This document shows positions 16,689 to 26,683 of a DNA stretch of 35,495 nucleotides, piece after piece. The stretch is from Mycobacterium sp. GTDB lineage: Bacteria > Actinomycetota > Actinomycetes > Mycobacteriales > Mycobacteriaceae. Positions within the stretch are counted from its first letter, which is position 1. Each line of letters starts with the position of its first letter. The notes below the pieces were generated by a model, which was not told the DNA's origin, made no database searches, and was given only the letters and a program-made list of their open reading frames with translations. Where the stretch lies: assembly GCA_019236925.1 (NCBI GenBank), contig JAFAID010000240.1, positions 1 to 35,495 on the forward strand. Direction: 5' to 3'. Position numbers and translations under genes: made by a program.

Positions 16689-17510
16689 GTGACTGTCACC
16701 GAACTCGCCGAGGGTACCGCCGCCTATAACGTTGGGTATTTGACCGCGGAGTTCGGCATTCCCATCCTGGGACTGATTCTGTTGATCGTCGGTCTTCGAC
16801 AGCGTTCACGACGCCGCCGGCAGCCTCCCGGTTACCCGCCGCCGGGTCCGTCTCCGTATGGCTATCCGCCGCCGGGCGGTCCGATCGGCAGCGGATACCC
16901 GTACTCTCCGGGACCGCCTGCGCCGCCGGGGCCCCCACCGTATTACCCGCCTGGCTATCCGGCGCCGCGTCCACCTGGATCGTCAGGCACAGCGCTGATC
17001 GTCGTGGGGTCGATCTTGTTGGGATTCGGCGTGCTCGGGATTCTGGGCGGCGTTGCCAATGTGGCCTCACAACACGGAAGCTCAAGCTCCACACATTCCG
17101 CGGATGTCGGTCAATGCGTCGGTACATTCGCGATGCAGCAAAACAATCTGAGCCCGAAACCGCAGGACTGCGATAAGCCGAGTTCAACATTGGAGGTCGC
17201 CGCCAAAGGCGATCGCTCGGCGAACTGCCCTGACGGCAAGCGGGAGAACTCCGATTACGCGGTTCTCTTCGACGGGACCACCACCCTGTGCTTGATACTC
17301 AACCTCAAGCAGGACCAGTGCTACACGATGTCCGGCGGGGCAAAGAACCCCGCGTTTGTCGCGAACTCCTGCGAAAGCTCGATGCCGGGTATCAAGGTCG
17401 CCAAACGTGTCGACGGCAGCACGGATACCGCGCTGTGTCCGACGGAAACCAAAGCGGTCGCCTACCCAAGTCCGGCGCGGCTGTATTGCCTGGAGCGACT
17501 CGAAAACTGA
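16689..17510 (+). CDS. Proline-rich membrane protein with cysteine-containing LppU-like extracytoplasmic domain
   Basis: TM helix, Pro/Gly/Tyr-rich linker, second TM helix, then GQCVGTF...PQDCDKPSSTLEV...NCPDGK...TTTLCLILNLKQDQCYTM; GTG at 16689 preceded by TACAAT (6 nt). Confidence 0.75.
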   Translation: MTVTELAEGTAAYNVGYLTAEFGIPILGLILLIVGLRQRSRRRRQPPGYPPPGPSPYGYPPPGGPIGSGYPYSPGPPAPPGPPPYYPPGYPAPRPPGSSGTALIVVGSILLGFGVLGILGGVANVASQHGSSSSTHSADVGQCVGTFAMQQNNLSPKPQDCDKPSSTLEVAAKGDRSANCPDGKRENSDYAVLFDGTTTLCLILNLKQDQCYTMSGGAKNPAFVANSCESSMPGIKVAKRVDGSTDTALCPTETKAVAYPSPARLYCLERLEN

Positions 17511-17533
17511 CTCCACTGACTAGGCTCGTGCGG

Positions 17534-19492
17534 GTGACCGAGACGCACACCGATGCACCATCGTCATATCCACCGCCGGAGCACTTCGTCGCGCAAGCCA
17601 ACGCCGACGACCGGCTATACCGAAAAGCCGAACACGACCGGCTGGCATTCTGGGCCGAACAGGCCAACCGATTGTCATGGGAGACACCGTTTTCCCAAGT
17701 GCTGGACTGGTCGGCAGCCCCGTTTGCCAAATGGTTCACTGACGGCAAGCTCAACGTAACCTACAACTGCGTGGACCGTCACGTCGAAGCCGGCCACGGC
17801 GACCGAGTGGCCATCCACTGGGAGGCCGAACGGGTTGGCGAAGGCCGCACCCTCACCTACAACGACCTGCTGACCGAGGTGAGCAAAACCGCCAACGCGC
17901 TCACCGATCTGGGCTTGGTCGCCGGCGACCGCGTCGCGATCTACATGCCGATGATCCCCGAAGCCATCGTCGCGATGTTGGCCTGCGCGCGCCTGGGCGT
18001 GCTACACAGCGTGGTGTTCGCCGGTTTCACCGCCACCGCGCTGAGCGCCCGGATCGCCGACGCCGAAGCCAAGCTGCTGATCACTTCCGATGGGCAGTTC
18101 CGCCACGGCAAGGCGGAGCCGTTCAAGGAAGCAGCCGACCAGGCGGTCGGCGACACCGGCACGATCGAACACGTCTTGGTGGTCAAGCGCACTGGCATCG
18201 ACGTTTCCTGGACACCGGGACGCGACGTGTGGTGGCACGACGTCGTCGACTCGGCGTCGCCCGAACACAGCGCCGAGGCGTTCGACGCCGAGCATCCGCT
18301 GTTCCTGCTGTACACCTCGGGCACCACCGGCAAGCCCAAAGGCATCGTGCACACCAGCGGTGGTTATCTCACCCAGGCGTCCTACACCCACTACAACATC
18401 TTCGACATCAAGCCGGACACCGACGTGTTCTGGTGCACCGCCGATATCGGCTGGGTCACCGGACACACCTACGGCGTCTACGGCCCGTTGTCCAACGGTG
18501 CCACGGAAATCATCTACGAAGGCACGCCAAGCACCCCGACTCAGCACCGGCATTTCGAGATCATCGAGAAGTACGGCGCGACAATCTATTACACCGCGCC
18601 GACGATGGTCCGAACATTCATGAAGTGGGGCCGCGAGATCCCGGACGCCCACGACTTGTCCAGCCTGCGGCTGCTGGGAACGGTCGGTGAGCCGATCAAC
18701 CCGGAGGCCTGGCGCTGGTATCGCAAAGTCATCGGCGGCGACACCACTCCGGTGGTTGACACCTGGTGGCAGACGGAAACCGGCGCCGCGATGATCTCGC
18801 CGCTACCCGGCATCGCTGCGGCTAAGCCGGGATCGGCGATGACGCCATTGCCCGGAATCTCGGCAAAGATCGTCGACGACAACGGCAATGAGTTGTCACC
18901 GCCGGCCACCGACGAGGGCGAGCACACCACCGGATACCTCGTGCTCGATCAGCCATGGCCGTCGATGCTGCGCGGCATCTGGGGCGATCCGGATCGCTTC
19001 CGCGAGACGTACTGGTCGAAGTTCGCCGAACAGGGCTGGTATTTCGCCGGCGACGGCGCCCGTTACGACCCCGACGGGTCAATCTGGCTCCTGGGTCGCA
19101 TCGACGACGTGATGAATGTATCCGGCCATCGCATTTCGACCGCCGAGGTGGAGTCGGCACTGGTCGGCCACGCCGCCGTCGTTGAAGCCGCGGTGGTCGG
19201 GGCGACGGACGACACCACCGGTCAGGCCATCTGCGCGTTTGTCGTCCTACAGTCCGATCACACCAACACCGTCGGTGCAGAGATCATCGACGAGTTGCGC
19301 GCCGAAGTGGCCCGGGAGATCTCACCGATCGCGCGGCCCCGCGAACTTCATGTGGTGCCCGAGTTGCCGAAAACCCGCAGCGGCAAAATCATGCGACGGC
19401 TACTGCGCGACATCGCCGAAAATCGCGAACTCGGCGACACTTCGACGCTGCTTGATCCGGGCGTGTTCGACGCGATCCGCGCCGCCGACTAG
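17534..19492 (+). CDS. acs: Acetyl-CoA synthetase
   Basis: YTSGTTGKPKGIVHTSGGYL, WWQTETGAAMISPLPG, KTRSGKIMRRLLRDIA; GTG at 17534 with TAGGCT 7 nt upstream. Confidence 0.96.
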   Translation: MTETHTDAPSSYPPPEHFVAQANADDRLYRKAEHDRLAFWAEQANRLSWETPFSQVLDWSAAPFAKWFTDGKLNVTYNCVDRHVEAGHGDRVAIHWEAERVGEGRTLTYNDLLTEVSKTANALTDLGLVAGDRVAIYMPMIPEAIVAMLACARLGVLHSVVFAGFTATALSARIADAEAKLLITSDGQFRHGKAEPFKEAADQAVGDTGTIEHVLVVKRTGIDVSWTPGRDVWWHDVVDSASPEHSAEAFDAEHPLFLLYTSGTTGKPKGIVHTSGGYLTQASYTHYNIFDIKPDTDVFWCTADIGWVTGHTYGVYGPLSNGATEIIYEGTPSTPTQHRHFEIIEKYGATIYYTAPTMVRTFMKWGREIPDAHDLSSLRLLGTVGEPINPEAWRWYRKVIGGDTTPVVDTWWQTETGAAMISPLPGIAAAKPGSAMTPLPGISAKIVDDNGNELSPPATDEGEHTTGYLVLDQPWPSMLRGIWGDPDRFRETYWSKFAEQGWYFAGDGARYDPDGSIWLLGRIDDVMNVSGHRISTAEVESALVGHAAVVEAAVVGATDDTTGQAICAFVVLQSDHTNTVGAEIIDELRAEVAREISPIARPRELHVVPELPKTRSGKIMRRLLRDIAENRELGDTSTLLDPGVFDAIRAAD

Positions 19493-19505
19493 ACCGCCAA
19501 TCAAA

Positions 19506-20240
19506 TTAGGCGGGGACCGGGACGAAGCCCGCGCCGGGACGGTTTTTGGCGTTGAGGTCGGCCAATATCGCGTTGAAGGACTGAACCACCGCGGGGGTGT
19601 GCAGCGGGATGTACTTGATGATGCAGACCGGCAGGTTTTCGCTGAAGGCGCCGTGCATCATCCCGACCAGAAGGTTGTTGACGGTAACCGGGCCACCTGA
19701 GTCTCCCGGTTGTCCGCACACCTGCATCACGATGGTGCCCGGGTCCTGACCCGGGCCCCAGGTGACGCCGCACGAGTTCCCGGTCGTGCGGCCCTGCTTG
19801 CAGGCGATCTGACCGAACGCCGGATCCGGCCCAATCCCGTTGATCGCGAAGCCATTGAAGTTGGCGACCGGTATCACCTTGGCCGGATCGAACTGGATGA
19901 CCGCGTAGTCGAGGTTGTCATTGCCGGAGACCATGGTTCCCAGCGTGCCGCGCTCTTTCGCCGCCTCGACGGCAACCTGGGCACCCGGGCCACCGCAGTG
20001 CGCCGAGGTGAAACCGATCAGCTCACCTTTGCCGTCGGTTCCGATGGTGGTCAGCGTGCACAGCGTGTCGCCGTTGACCACGATGCCCGCTCCGCCACCG
20101 AGCGGAAGCCTGTCGTCAGCTCGTGCGGGCGCGCCGTGCAGGCCGCCCAGGCCCAGCGATGCCACCGTGACCAACGCCGCCACGACACGAAGCGGCCGAC
20201 GGTACGTGGTCTGCAAAGCGATACTCCCGTCGACAAGCAT
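19506..20240 (-). CDS. Secreted trypsin-like serine protease (Rv3668c-like)
   Basis: Hydrophobic N-terminus; FTSAHCG and GQPGDSGGPVTV catalytic motifs. Confidence 0.88.
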   Translation of the reverse strand: MLVDGSIALQTTYRRPLRVVAALVTVASLGLGGLHGAPARADDRLPLGGGAGIVVNGDTLCTLTTIGTDGKGELIGFTSAHCGGPGAQVAVEAAKERGTLGTMVSGNDNLDYAVIQFDPAKVIPVANFNGFAINGIGPDPAFGQIACKQGRTTGNSCGVTWGPGQDPGTIVMQVCGQPGDSGGPVTVNNLLVGMMHGAFSENLPVCIIKYIPLHTPAVVQSFNAILADLNAKNRPGAGFVPVPA

Positions 20241-20424
20241 GGACGCGTACCCGAAGCGGCCGCGTCAGTCTAGCGTGATCAATGCCCGCCAGCGTCGATC
20301 CTTATCACGCTTGCGGTGTCCGGTTGGCCTCGTCTGGCAACGGACCACATGGCAACATAAACCGCGACGACCGCGAACGCCCAGCGACGATGCAAGCCGG
20401 GCAGTGAAACCGGGAGGAGCATCT

Positions 20425-20952
20425 GTGAGCAAGCCAGATCGAAAGAACGACGAGCACAAGGATGGGGTTCCTCGCACGCTGACCACAATTCCATTGACCG
20501 ACCCGCACGCGCTGTCCGTCGAACCGTCGATCGGCGAACTGGTCAAGGACGCCACGGCGCAGATATCGACATTGGTGCGCGCCGAGGTCGAACTGGCTCG
20601 GTCTGAAATCACCCGCGATGTCAAGAAGGGTCTCACCGGCAGCGCTTTCTTTATCTCGGCGATGGTGGTGCTGTTCTACTCGACTTTCTTTTTCTTCTTT
20701 TTCCTCGCCGAACTGCTCGGTACCTGGCTGTGGCGCTGGGTCGCTTTCCTGATCGTGTTCGGGATCATGGTGGTGGTTACCGTAGTGCTGGCGTTGTTCG
20801 GCTACTTAAAGGTGCGACGCATCCGCGGACCGCAGCAGACCATCGAATCGGTTAAGGAGACGCGGTCGGCATTCACGCCGAGTCATGACAAGGGCTCCGG
20901 GCGCGCGCTCAGTTCGCAAGGCGGGACGTCCGCCGACCCATCGGGTTGGTAG
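20425..20952 (+). CDS. Phage-holin-superfamily (DUF1469-like) membrane protein (Rv3669-like)
   Basis: GELVKDATAQISTLVRAEVELARSEITRDVKKGLTGSAFFISAM...; RBS GGAGGAGC before GTG 20425. Confidence 0.85.
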   Translation: MSKPDRKNDEHKDGVPRTLTTIPLTDPHALSVEPSIGELVKDATAQISTLVRAEVELARSEITRDVKKGLTGSAFFISAMVVLFYSTFFFFFFLAELLGTWLWRWVAFLIVFGIMVVVTVVLALFGYLKVRRIRGPQQTIESVKETRSAFTPSHDKGSGRALSSQGGTSADPSGW

Positions 20953-21915
20953 ATGGCCCCACCAGATCCGTCGGTCACCCGTATCGACGGGCCGTGGCGC
21001 CATCTGGACGTGCACGCCAACGGCATTCGGTTCCATGTCGTCGAGGCGGCCGCGGACCGGAGCTCCGGCCGCGCCCCGACGGCGCAGCCGCTGGTGATCA
21101 TGTTGCACGGCTTCGGCTCGTTCTGGTGGTCGTGGCGTCACCAGCTACGCGGTTTGACCGGGACCCGGGTGGTCGCCGTGGATTTGCGCGGTTACGGCGG
21201 CAGCGACAAACCGCCGCGCGGCTACGACGGCTGGACGCTCGCCGGGGACACCGCCGGCCTGATCCGCGCGCTCGGGCACACTTCGGCGACCCTGGTCGGC
21301 CATGCCGACGGCGGACTGGTCTGCTGGGCAACCTCGGTCCTGCATTCACGACTGGTCCGCGCCATCGCGGTGATCAGCTCGCCGCACCCCGCCGCACTGC
21401 GCAGATCGGCGCTGACCCGTCGTGATCAGGGCCGGGCGCTGTTGCCCTCGCTGCTGCGCTACCAGCTGCCCCTGTGGCCGGAGCGCGCGCTGACCCGGCA
21501 TAACGGCGAGGAGATCGAGCGCCTGGTCCGAAGCCGTGCCAGCGCTAAATGGGTTGCTTCCGAAGACTTTTCCGAGACGATCGGTCATCTGCGACAGGCG
21601 ATCCAAATTCCGTCCGCGGCGCATTCCGCGCTGGAGTATCAGCGTTGGGCGGTGCGTAGCCAGTTACGCGAAGAGGGCCGCCGCTTCATGAGGTCGATGA
21701 ATCGCCCTTTCGGAATCCCGATGCTGCACATCCACGGTGATGCCGATCCGTACGTGCTGGCCGACCCGGTCGAGCGAACGCAGCGCTACGCGCCACACGG
21801 CCGCTACGTATCAATCGCCGGCGCAGGACATTTCAGTCACGAAGAGATGCCGGCGGAAGTCAACGGTCACCTGATGCGCTTCCTCGCGCGGGTGTACCGG
21901 TCGCCCCTTAGCTGA
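20953..21915 (+). CDS. ephE: Alpha/beta hydrolase, epoxide hydrolase EphE-like
   Basis: MLHGFGSFWWSWRHQLRGL, DLRGYGGSDKPPRGYDGWTL, LVGHADGGLVCW, GAGHFSHEEMP. Confidence 0.9.
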   Translation: MAPPDPSVTRIDGPWRHLDVHANGIRFHVVEAAADRSSGRAPTAQPLVIMLHGFGSFWWSWRHQLRGLTGTRVVAVDLRGYGGSDKPPRGYDGWTLAGDTAGLIRALGHTSATLVGHADGGLVCWATSVLHSRLVRAIAVISSPHPAALRRSALTRRDQGRALLPSLLRYQLPLWPERALTRHNGEEIERLVRSRASAKWVASEDFSETIGHLRQAIQIPSAAHSALEYQRWAVRSQLREEGRRFMRSMNRPFGIPMLHIHGDADPYVLADPVERTQRYAPHGRYVSIAGAGHFSHEEMPAEVNGHLMRFLARVYRSPLS

Positions 21916-23098
21916 CACACTGGCCGGTGGCCACCGGCTTGGTGTCGCCGATGTGCGCCAGCTGGGCGGCCACCTCCTTGGCCGTCAAGACGAAACCGGT
22001 GTCGTTGTCGTCGACCGCCGCGCCGAATACCACACCGAGCACCTGTCCATTGAGGTCAATTAACGGTCCGCCCGAATTACCTTGCTCCACACTGGCTCTC
22101 ACGGTATACACCTCGCGGTTGATCGTCGCGGTCCGGTAGATGTCAGGTCCGCTGAGTTCGATGAGTTCGCGAACTCTGGCCGGAGTTGCCACAAAGCCCC
22201 CACCACCGGGATAGCCCATCACTATTGCCTCGGTGCCCGATGTCACCGGGGTGTTGGCGAACGCCAGCGGGCCGGGCGCCAGATGGGGCACGGACAGGAT
22301 CGCGACGTCGACTGTCGGGTCGTAGGACACCACGGTGGCGTCATAAGGGTTGCCGCTCGCCTCGACGGTGACGCTGTTCGCGCCGGCCACCACGTGCGCG
22401 TTGGTCATCACCCGATCTGGCGAGAGGACAAATCCGCTGCCTTCCAACACTTTTTGACAGCCTGGCGCAATCGCGCGGATCTTGACGACGCTAGGTTGGG
22501 TGGCCGCCACCACCGGGTTGTTGGCCAGCGCCGCATCCGGGGCGGCCACCGCCACGACCGGCGTGCGACTGAACGGCTCCAGCACCTGCGGCAGACCCGA
22601 GGTGTCCAGCAGCGACGACAACCGCTTGGGCACGGTCTTGAGCCACTCCGGCGCAAAGTCGTTGACCTGGGCCAGCACCCGCGAGCCTCGCACCGCAGCG
22701 GCCAGGCTAGGCTGACCCGCCGACGACGTCAGCGGAGTCGCGAGCAGCCATGCCGCCACCAACACCACCACCAGCTGCACCGCGACCCCGATGAGCGAGT
22801 CTAAGAATCGGATCGAGTTGCTATGGATCGCGCCGCGGACCGCGCGGCCCAGCACCACGCCGGCGACCTCGCCGACGACGACCAGCCCCAGGATCAGAAA
22901 CAGCGCGGCGAACAGTTTGGCTCGCGGTGCGCTGATATGGGCGACAAGGTGCGGAGCCAGCAGCACGCCGGCGATCGCTCCGAGTAGCACACCGACGAAT
23001 GACAGCAGCGAACCGAGCGCTCCCGAACGCCAACCTGAGATCGCCGCGATGAAAGCGACTGCCAGCACAGCGATGTCGAGCCATTGAGAGGAGGTCAT
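21908..23098 (-). CDS. marP: MarP-like membrane serine protease (acid resistance)
   Basis: Four N-terminal TM helices then trypsin-like domain with MTNAHVVAG, VEQGNSGGPLIDL. Confidence 0.94.
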   Translation of the reverse strand: MTSSQWLDIAVLAVAFIAAISGWRSGALGSLLSFVGVLLGAIAGVLLAPHLVAHISAPRAKLFAALFLILGLVVVGEVAGVVLGRAVRGAIHSNSIRFLDSLIGVAVQLVVVLVAAWLLATPLTSSAGQPSLAAAVRGSRVLAQVNDFAPEWLKTVPKRLSSLLDTSGLPQVLEPFSRTPVVAVAAPDAALANNPVVAATQPSVVKIRAIAPGCQKVLEGSGFVLSPDRVMTNAHVVAGANSVTVEASGNPYDATVVSYDPTVDVAILSVPHLAPGPLAFANTPVTSGTEAIVMGYPGGGGFVATPARVRELIELSGPDIYRTATINREVYTVRASVEQGNSGGPLIDLNGQVLGVVFGAAVDDNDTGFVLTAKEVAAQLAHIGDTKPVATGQCVS

Positions 23099-23937
23099 CA
23101 GGCATCATCCCCGTCGCCCACCAGGGCCATCGCTTCATCCAGCTCGCGGACATCGCTGGTGTCCCAGGGCTTAGCCCAACCAGCCACGTCCAACATCCCC
23201 GAAATCACTTGGCCAGTGAATCCCCAAACCAGCATCTCGTTCAACAGGAATGCCGGTCCCGCAAAGCGGCTGCTCAAGGTGCGCCGGTACACCATCAGCC
23301 GGTTGGTCGGATTAATGAACGCCCGCACCGGAACCCGGGCCACGATCGCTGTCTCAGCCTGATCGACGACCGCCACCGGACCCGGATCCGGCGAATACGC
23401 CAGCACCGGGACGACGTGAAAACCCGATGGCGGAATGAACATTCGCTCCAGCGTGGCCAGTGGATGCAGTCTGTCGGTGTCGATGCCAGTCTCTTCGCGT
23501 GCCTCTCGCAGCGCGGTAGTCACCGGGCCGTCGTCACGCGGATCGGACGCGCCCCCGGGAAATGCAGCTTGGCCCGCGTGGTGGCGCAGTGTTGAGGCCC
23601 GCACGGTGAGCAGCAGGTCCGCGTCGTCAGGGGGAGCACCGTTGGCCTGACCCGACGAGGGGCCCGAAAACAGCACCAGCACCGCTGCGTCCCGCCGGCT
23701 GTGCCGGTTCGCCGTTGCCTTGGCCCCGGTCACAATGGCCAGCAGCTCGGCGGGCAAACGACGCCGGTAGGCGTCCGGCACCCGACCAACATTGTCGACC
23801 AATGGACGCAGCCAGGGCGGCCCGAGCTCAGGCGTCAACGGAATCGCCCCTCGAGGGTGGGGAGTGCCCCCTGCGCTCACCGGCGCCTCCTTCGTCCATT
23901 CCCCCGGCCCGCGGTCCCCATCATCGCCGGGCATCAT
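23098..23937 (-). CDS. NUDIX hydrolase (CoA pyrophosphatase-like, Rv3672c-like)
   Basis: NUDIX box FPGGASDPRDDGPVTTALREAREETGI; start may be the downstream GTG (VSAGGTPHPRG...). Confidence 0.88.
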   Translation of the reverse strand: MMPGDDGDRGPGEWTKEAPVSAGGTPHPRGAIPLTPELGPPWLRPLVDNVGRVPDAYRRRLPAELLAIVTGAKATANRHSRRDAAVLVLFSGPSSGQANGAPPDDADLLLTVRASTLRHHAGQAAFPGGASDPRDDGPVTTALREAREETGIDTDRLHPLATLERMFIPPSGFHVVPVLAYSPDPGPVAVVDQAETAIVARVPVRAFINPTNRLMVYRRTLSSRFAGPAFLLNEMLVWGFTGQVISGMLDVAGWAKPWDTSDVRELDEAMALVGDGDDA

Positions 23938-24584
23938 CGTGTCAGATCTCCGACCGCAGCAGTGATCTCATCGGCGCTAGCGAAAGCGCGCGGGAGGGTC
24001 TGCGCAACGCTACCGTCCGAGCCCAGCACTACTGTCGCGGGCATCACATTTGGCACCCCCAGCGCCGCCGCGACCCGACGGCTACCGTCCTGCATAGTCG
24101 GCAATCGGACACCCAGCTCTGCCAACCGCAGTAAGGCGGCCGTCTCATTCTGGTCCTGGTGCACCGTCAGCACCATCACATCCGGCCCGACTCGTCGTTG
24201 ATACTCGGCCATAGCAGGCAATTCGGCCGCGCAGGGTGCACACCAGTACGCCCACAGGTTGAGCACGACGCGGTGCCCAGCCAGTGCCGGGCCCACGTCA
24301 ACGGGCGAGCCGTCGGCTGCGCATTCCGCCATCACACCGCGCAGCGCCGGCGGGCCGGGCTGCACCCCGGGGTGCGGGCACGGTGCGAGGCCGGCACGCT
24401 GTCGTGGTCCGGCCAGCGCCGCCGGGGTGTCGGCGTCGCGATGCTCGCGGACGGGACCGGTCGACGGGGCGGTTGACGAGTGGGACGCATGCCGCAGCTC
24501 AACGACCAACGCGACGAGCAACGCCGCGACGACCGCCAGGACCGCGACGGTCCAGCGGGTGGTTCGAGAGGTGAATGTGGTCAA
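23934..24584 (-). CDS. Membrane-anchored thioredoxin-like protein (TlpA-like, Rv3673c-like)
   Basis: N-terminal TM, LNLWAYWCAPCAAELPAMAEYQR active site. Confidence 0.9.
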   Translation of the reverse strand: MTTFTSRTTRWTVAVLAVVAALLVALVVELRHASHSSTAPSTGPVREHRDADTPAALAGPRQRAGLAPCPHPGVQPGPPALRGVMAECAADGSPVDVGPALAGHRVVLNLWAYWCAPCAAELPAMAEYQRRVGPDVMVLTVHQDQNETAALLRLAELGVRLPTMQDGSRRVAAALGVPNVMPATVVLGSDGSVAQTLPRAFASADEITAAVGDLTR

Positions 24585-24643
24585 TTGGGTCCCGTTTGCA
24601 GCTCAGTCCGTTCTGGTGCGCCGTGCTCTTTCTATAGCCGGCG

Positions 24644-25441
24644 CTACAACCCGGCCAACGCCAGCAGGTGCTCGGTTTCGGGACCCTGTACCAGGGCGGC
24701 GGCGATCAGCGGCTCGGTGGGCCCGGTCCCGAAGGACGGGCAGTCCTTGGCCAGGACACAAACCCCGCACGCCGGTTTGCGGGCGTGGCACACCCGGCGA
24801 CCGTGGAAGATCACCCGGTGACTCAGCACGGTCCAGTCGTTGCGTTCGATGAGTTCGCCGACTGCATGCTCGACCCTGACCGGGTCCTCCTCCGCCGTCC
24901 AGCGCCAGCGCCGAACCAGCCGCCCGAAATGGGTATCGACGGTGATTCCGGGGACACCGAATGCGTTGCTCAGGATGACGTTGGCGGTCTTGCGTCCCAC
25001 TCCGGGCAGTGTCACGAGTTCTTCCATGGTGGCAGGCACTTCGCCGTCGAACCGCTCGACCAATGCCTGTCCCAGGCCGATTAGTGACGTCGCTTTGTTC
25101 CGGTAGAAGCCGGTGGGGCGGATCAGGGTTTCCAGTTCTTCGCGGTCGGCCTGCGCGTAGTCCACCGCGGTGCGGTAGCGGGCGAACAGCGCCGGGGTTG
25201 TGAGATTCACCCGCTTGTCGGTACTTTGCGCCGACAAGATCGTTGCCACCGCCAGCTCCAGCGGTGTGGTGAAATCCAACTCGCAATACACATGCGGAAA
25301 CGCTTGTCCAAGTTTGCGATTCATGCGGCGAGCTCGCCGGACTAAACCTAAGCGGGTTTCCGAAGACCAGCGAGCGGCGACCGTAGCGTCCGCCGCACCC
25401 GGCACCTGGGCTGCTGCGCGAGAAGGTTTGCCCATTATCAC
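24644..25441 (-). CDS. nth: Endonuclease III
   Basis: [18 protein letters not shown] HhH motif, [12 protein letters not shown], 4Fe-4S ligands [20 protein letters not shown] 25441 with TACTCT 7 nt upstream. Confidence 0.96.
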   Translation of the reverse strand: MIMGKPSRAAAQVPGAADATVAARWSSETRLGLVRRARRMNRKLGQAFPHVYCELDFTTPLELAVATILSAQSTDKRVNLTTPALFARYRTAVDYAQADREELETLIRPTGFYRNKATSLIGLGQALVERFDGEVPATMEELVTLPGVGRKTANVILSNAFGVPGITVDTHFGRLVRRWRWTAEEDPVRVEHAVGELIERNDWTVLSHRVIFHGRRVCHARKPACGVCVLAKDCPSFGTGPTEPLIAAALVQGPETEHLLALAGL

Positions 25442-25501
25442 CCTCGACAGAGTACTAATTCGTGATCCCGCTGAGACCTTAGCCGTGTTTACTTACGGCT
25501 T

Positions 25502-25882
25502 GTGTCTTGGTTGCTCGTGGCATTCATCCCGGGGTTGCTGATGCTGGCGACTTTCGGGCTTGAACGGCTGGAAGCCGGCCTAGAAAAGGACACGGTTACG
25601 GCAAGCGATGTCGCGGAATTTCTCGAGCAGGCTGAGCCTATCGACATGCGCATATTGGCCCGCGAGGGAATGCCTGAGGCTTTAGATTGCCTGCATCGCC
25701 GCATCGGCCGCGTCAGCGCTGAATCGCCCTACTGGCCGGGTGACGCCGAGCCGGCAACTGATCCGTTGCTGAGGGGCGCCTTTATTTCCGCCGCTCAACG
25801 TCCGGGCTTACCGAGACAGCGGCACAACCATTCGCAGGCGAATCGGCAATTTGGCCCGCCTCAGCATGCCAATCGTGTGTAG
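25502..25882 (+). CDS. Small membrane protein (Rv3675-like)
   Basis: 126 aa, N-terminal hydrophobic segment, synteny between nth and crp. Confidence 0.75.
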   Translation: MSWLLVAFIPGLLMLATFGLERLEAGLEKDTVTASDVAEFLEQAEPIDMRILAREGMPEALDCLHRRIGRVSAESPYWPGDAEPATDPLLRGAFISAAQRPGLPRQRHNHSQANRQFGPPQHANRV

Positions 25883-25992
25883 CGTTGGCACGTCGAGTTG
25901 ATAGCTGACCCCTAGACTGCGGGTCGGCCGGCCAACCGACCCGGGCACTGAGCCTGTGCCGACCAGAGTCAGTTGAATAGCTAAGGGGCAAC

Positions 25993-26667
25993 GTGGACGA
26001 GATCCTGGCGAGGGCCGGAATCTTCCAGGGGGTTGAACCGAGCGCCGTCGCCGCGCTGACCAAGCAACTGCAGCCTGTCGACTTCCCCCGCGGACATACG
26101 GTTTTCGCGGAGGGTGAGCCGGGTGACCGGCTGTACATCATCATTTCCGGAAAGGTCAAGATCGGCCGCCGTTCGCCGGACGGACGGGAGAATCTGCTGA
26201 CCATCATGGGTCCCTCCGACATGTTCGGTGAACTGTCGATCTTCGACCCCGGGCCCCGGACCTCCAGCGCCACCACAATCACCGAGGTGCGCGCGGTGTC
26301 GATGGATCGCGACGCGTTGCGGGCCTGGATCGCGGATCGACCTGAAATCGCCGAGCAGCTGCTGCGGGTGCTCGCTCGCCGACTGCGACGCACGAACAAC
26401 AACCTCGCCGACCTCATCTTCACCGACGTTCCGGGCCGGGTCGCCAAGCAGCTGCTGCAGCTGGCTCAGCGTTTCGGTACCCAGGAAGGTGGCGCGATGC
26501 GGGTCACCCACGACCTGACGCAGGAGGAGATCGCCCAGCTGGTCGGCGCTTCGCGCGAGACCGTGAACAAGGCGCTGGCCGACTTCGCCCACCGAGGCTG
26601 GATTCGCCTGGAGGGCAAGAGCGTGCTGATCTCGGACTCGGAGCGGCTCGCGAGGCGCGCGCGGTAG
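25993..26667 (+). CDS. crp: cAMP receptor protein-family transcription regulator Crp (Rv3676-like)
   Basis: [22 protein letters not shown] cNMP domain; [33 protein letters not shown]. Confidence 0.97.
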   Translation: MDEILARAGIFQGVEPSAVAALTKQLQPVDFPRGHTVFAEGEPGDRLYIIISGKVKIGRRSPDGRENLLTIMGPSDMFGELSIFDPGPRTSSATTITEVRAVSMDRDALRAWIADRPEIAEQLLRVLARRLRRTNNNLADLIFTDVPGRVAKQLLQLAQRFGTQEGGAMRVTHDLTQEEIAQLVGASRETVNKALADFAHRGWIRLEGKSVLISDSERLARRAR

Positions 26668-26683
26668 CTTCGCCCAGCCCCGC

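Noticed and set aside
16820-16990. CCGCCGGG-type repeats as a possible DNA repeat array
   Set aside because: Explained by proline/glycine codons of the PPG-rich linker, not an independent repeat.
23845-23900. Possible further copy of the dispersed repeat (GGGTGGGGAGTGCCCCCTGC)
   Set aside because: Lacks the GACGATGC and CGAAGC flanks and lies at the coding start of the NUDIX gene; similarity too short to claim.
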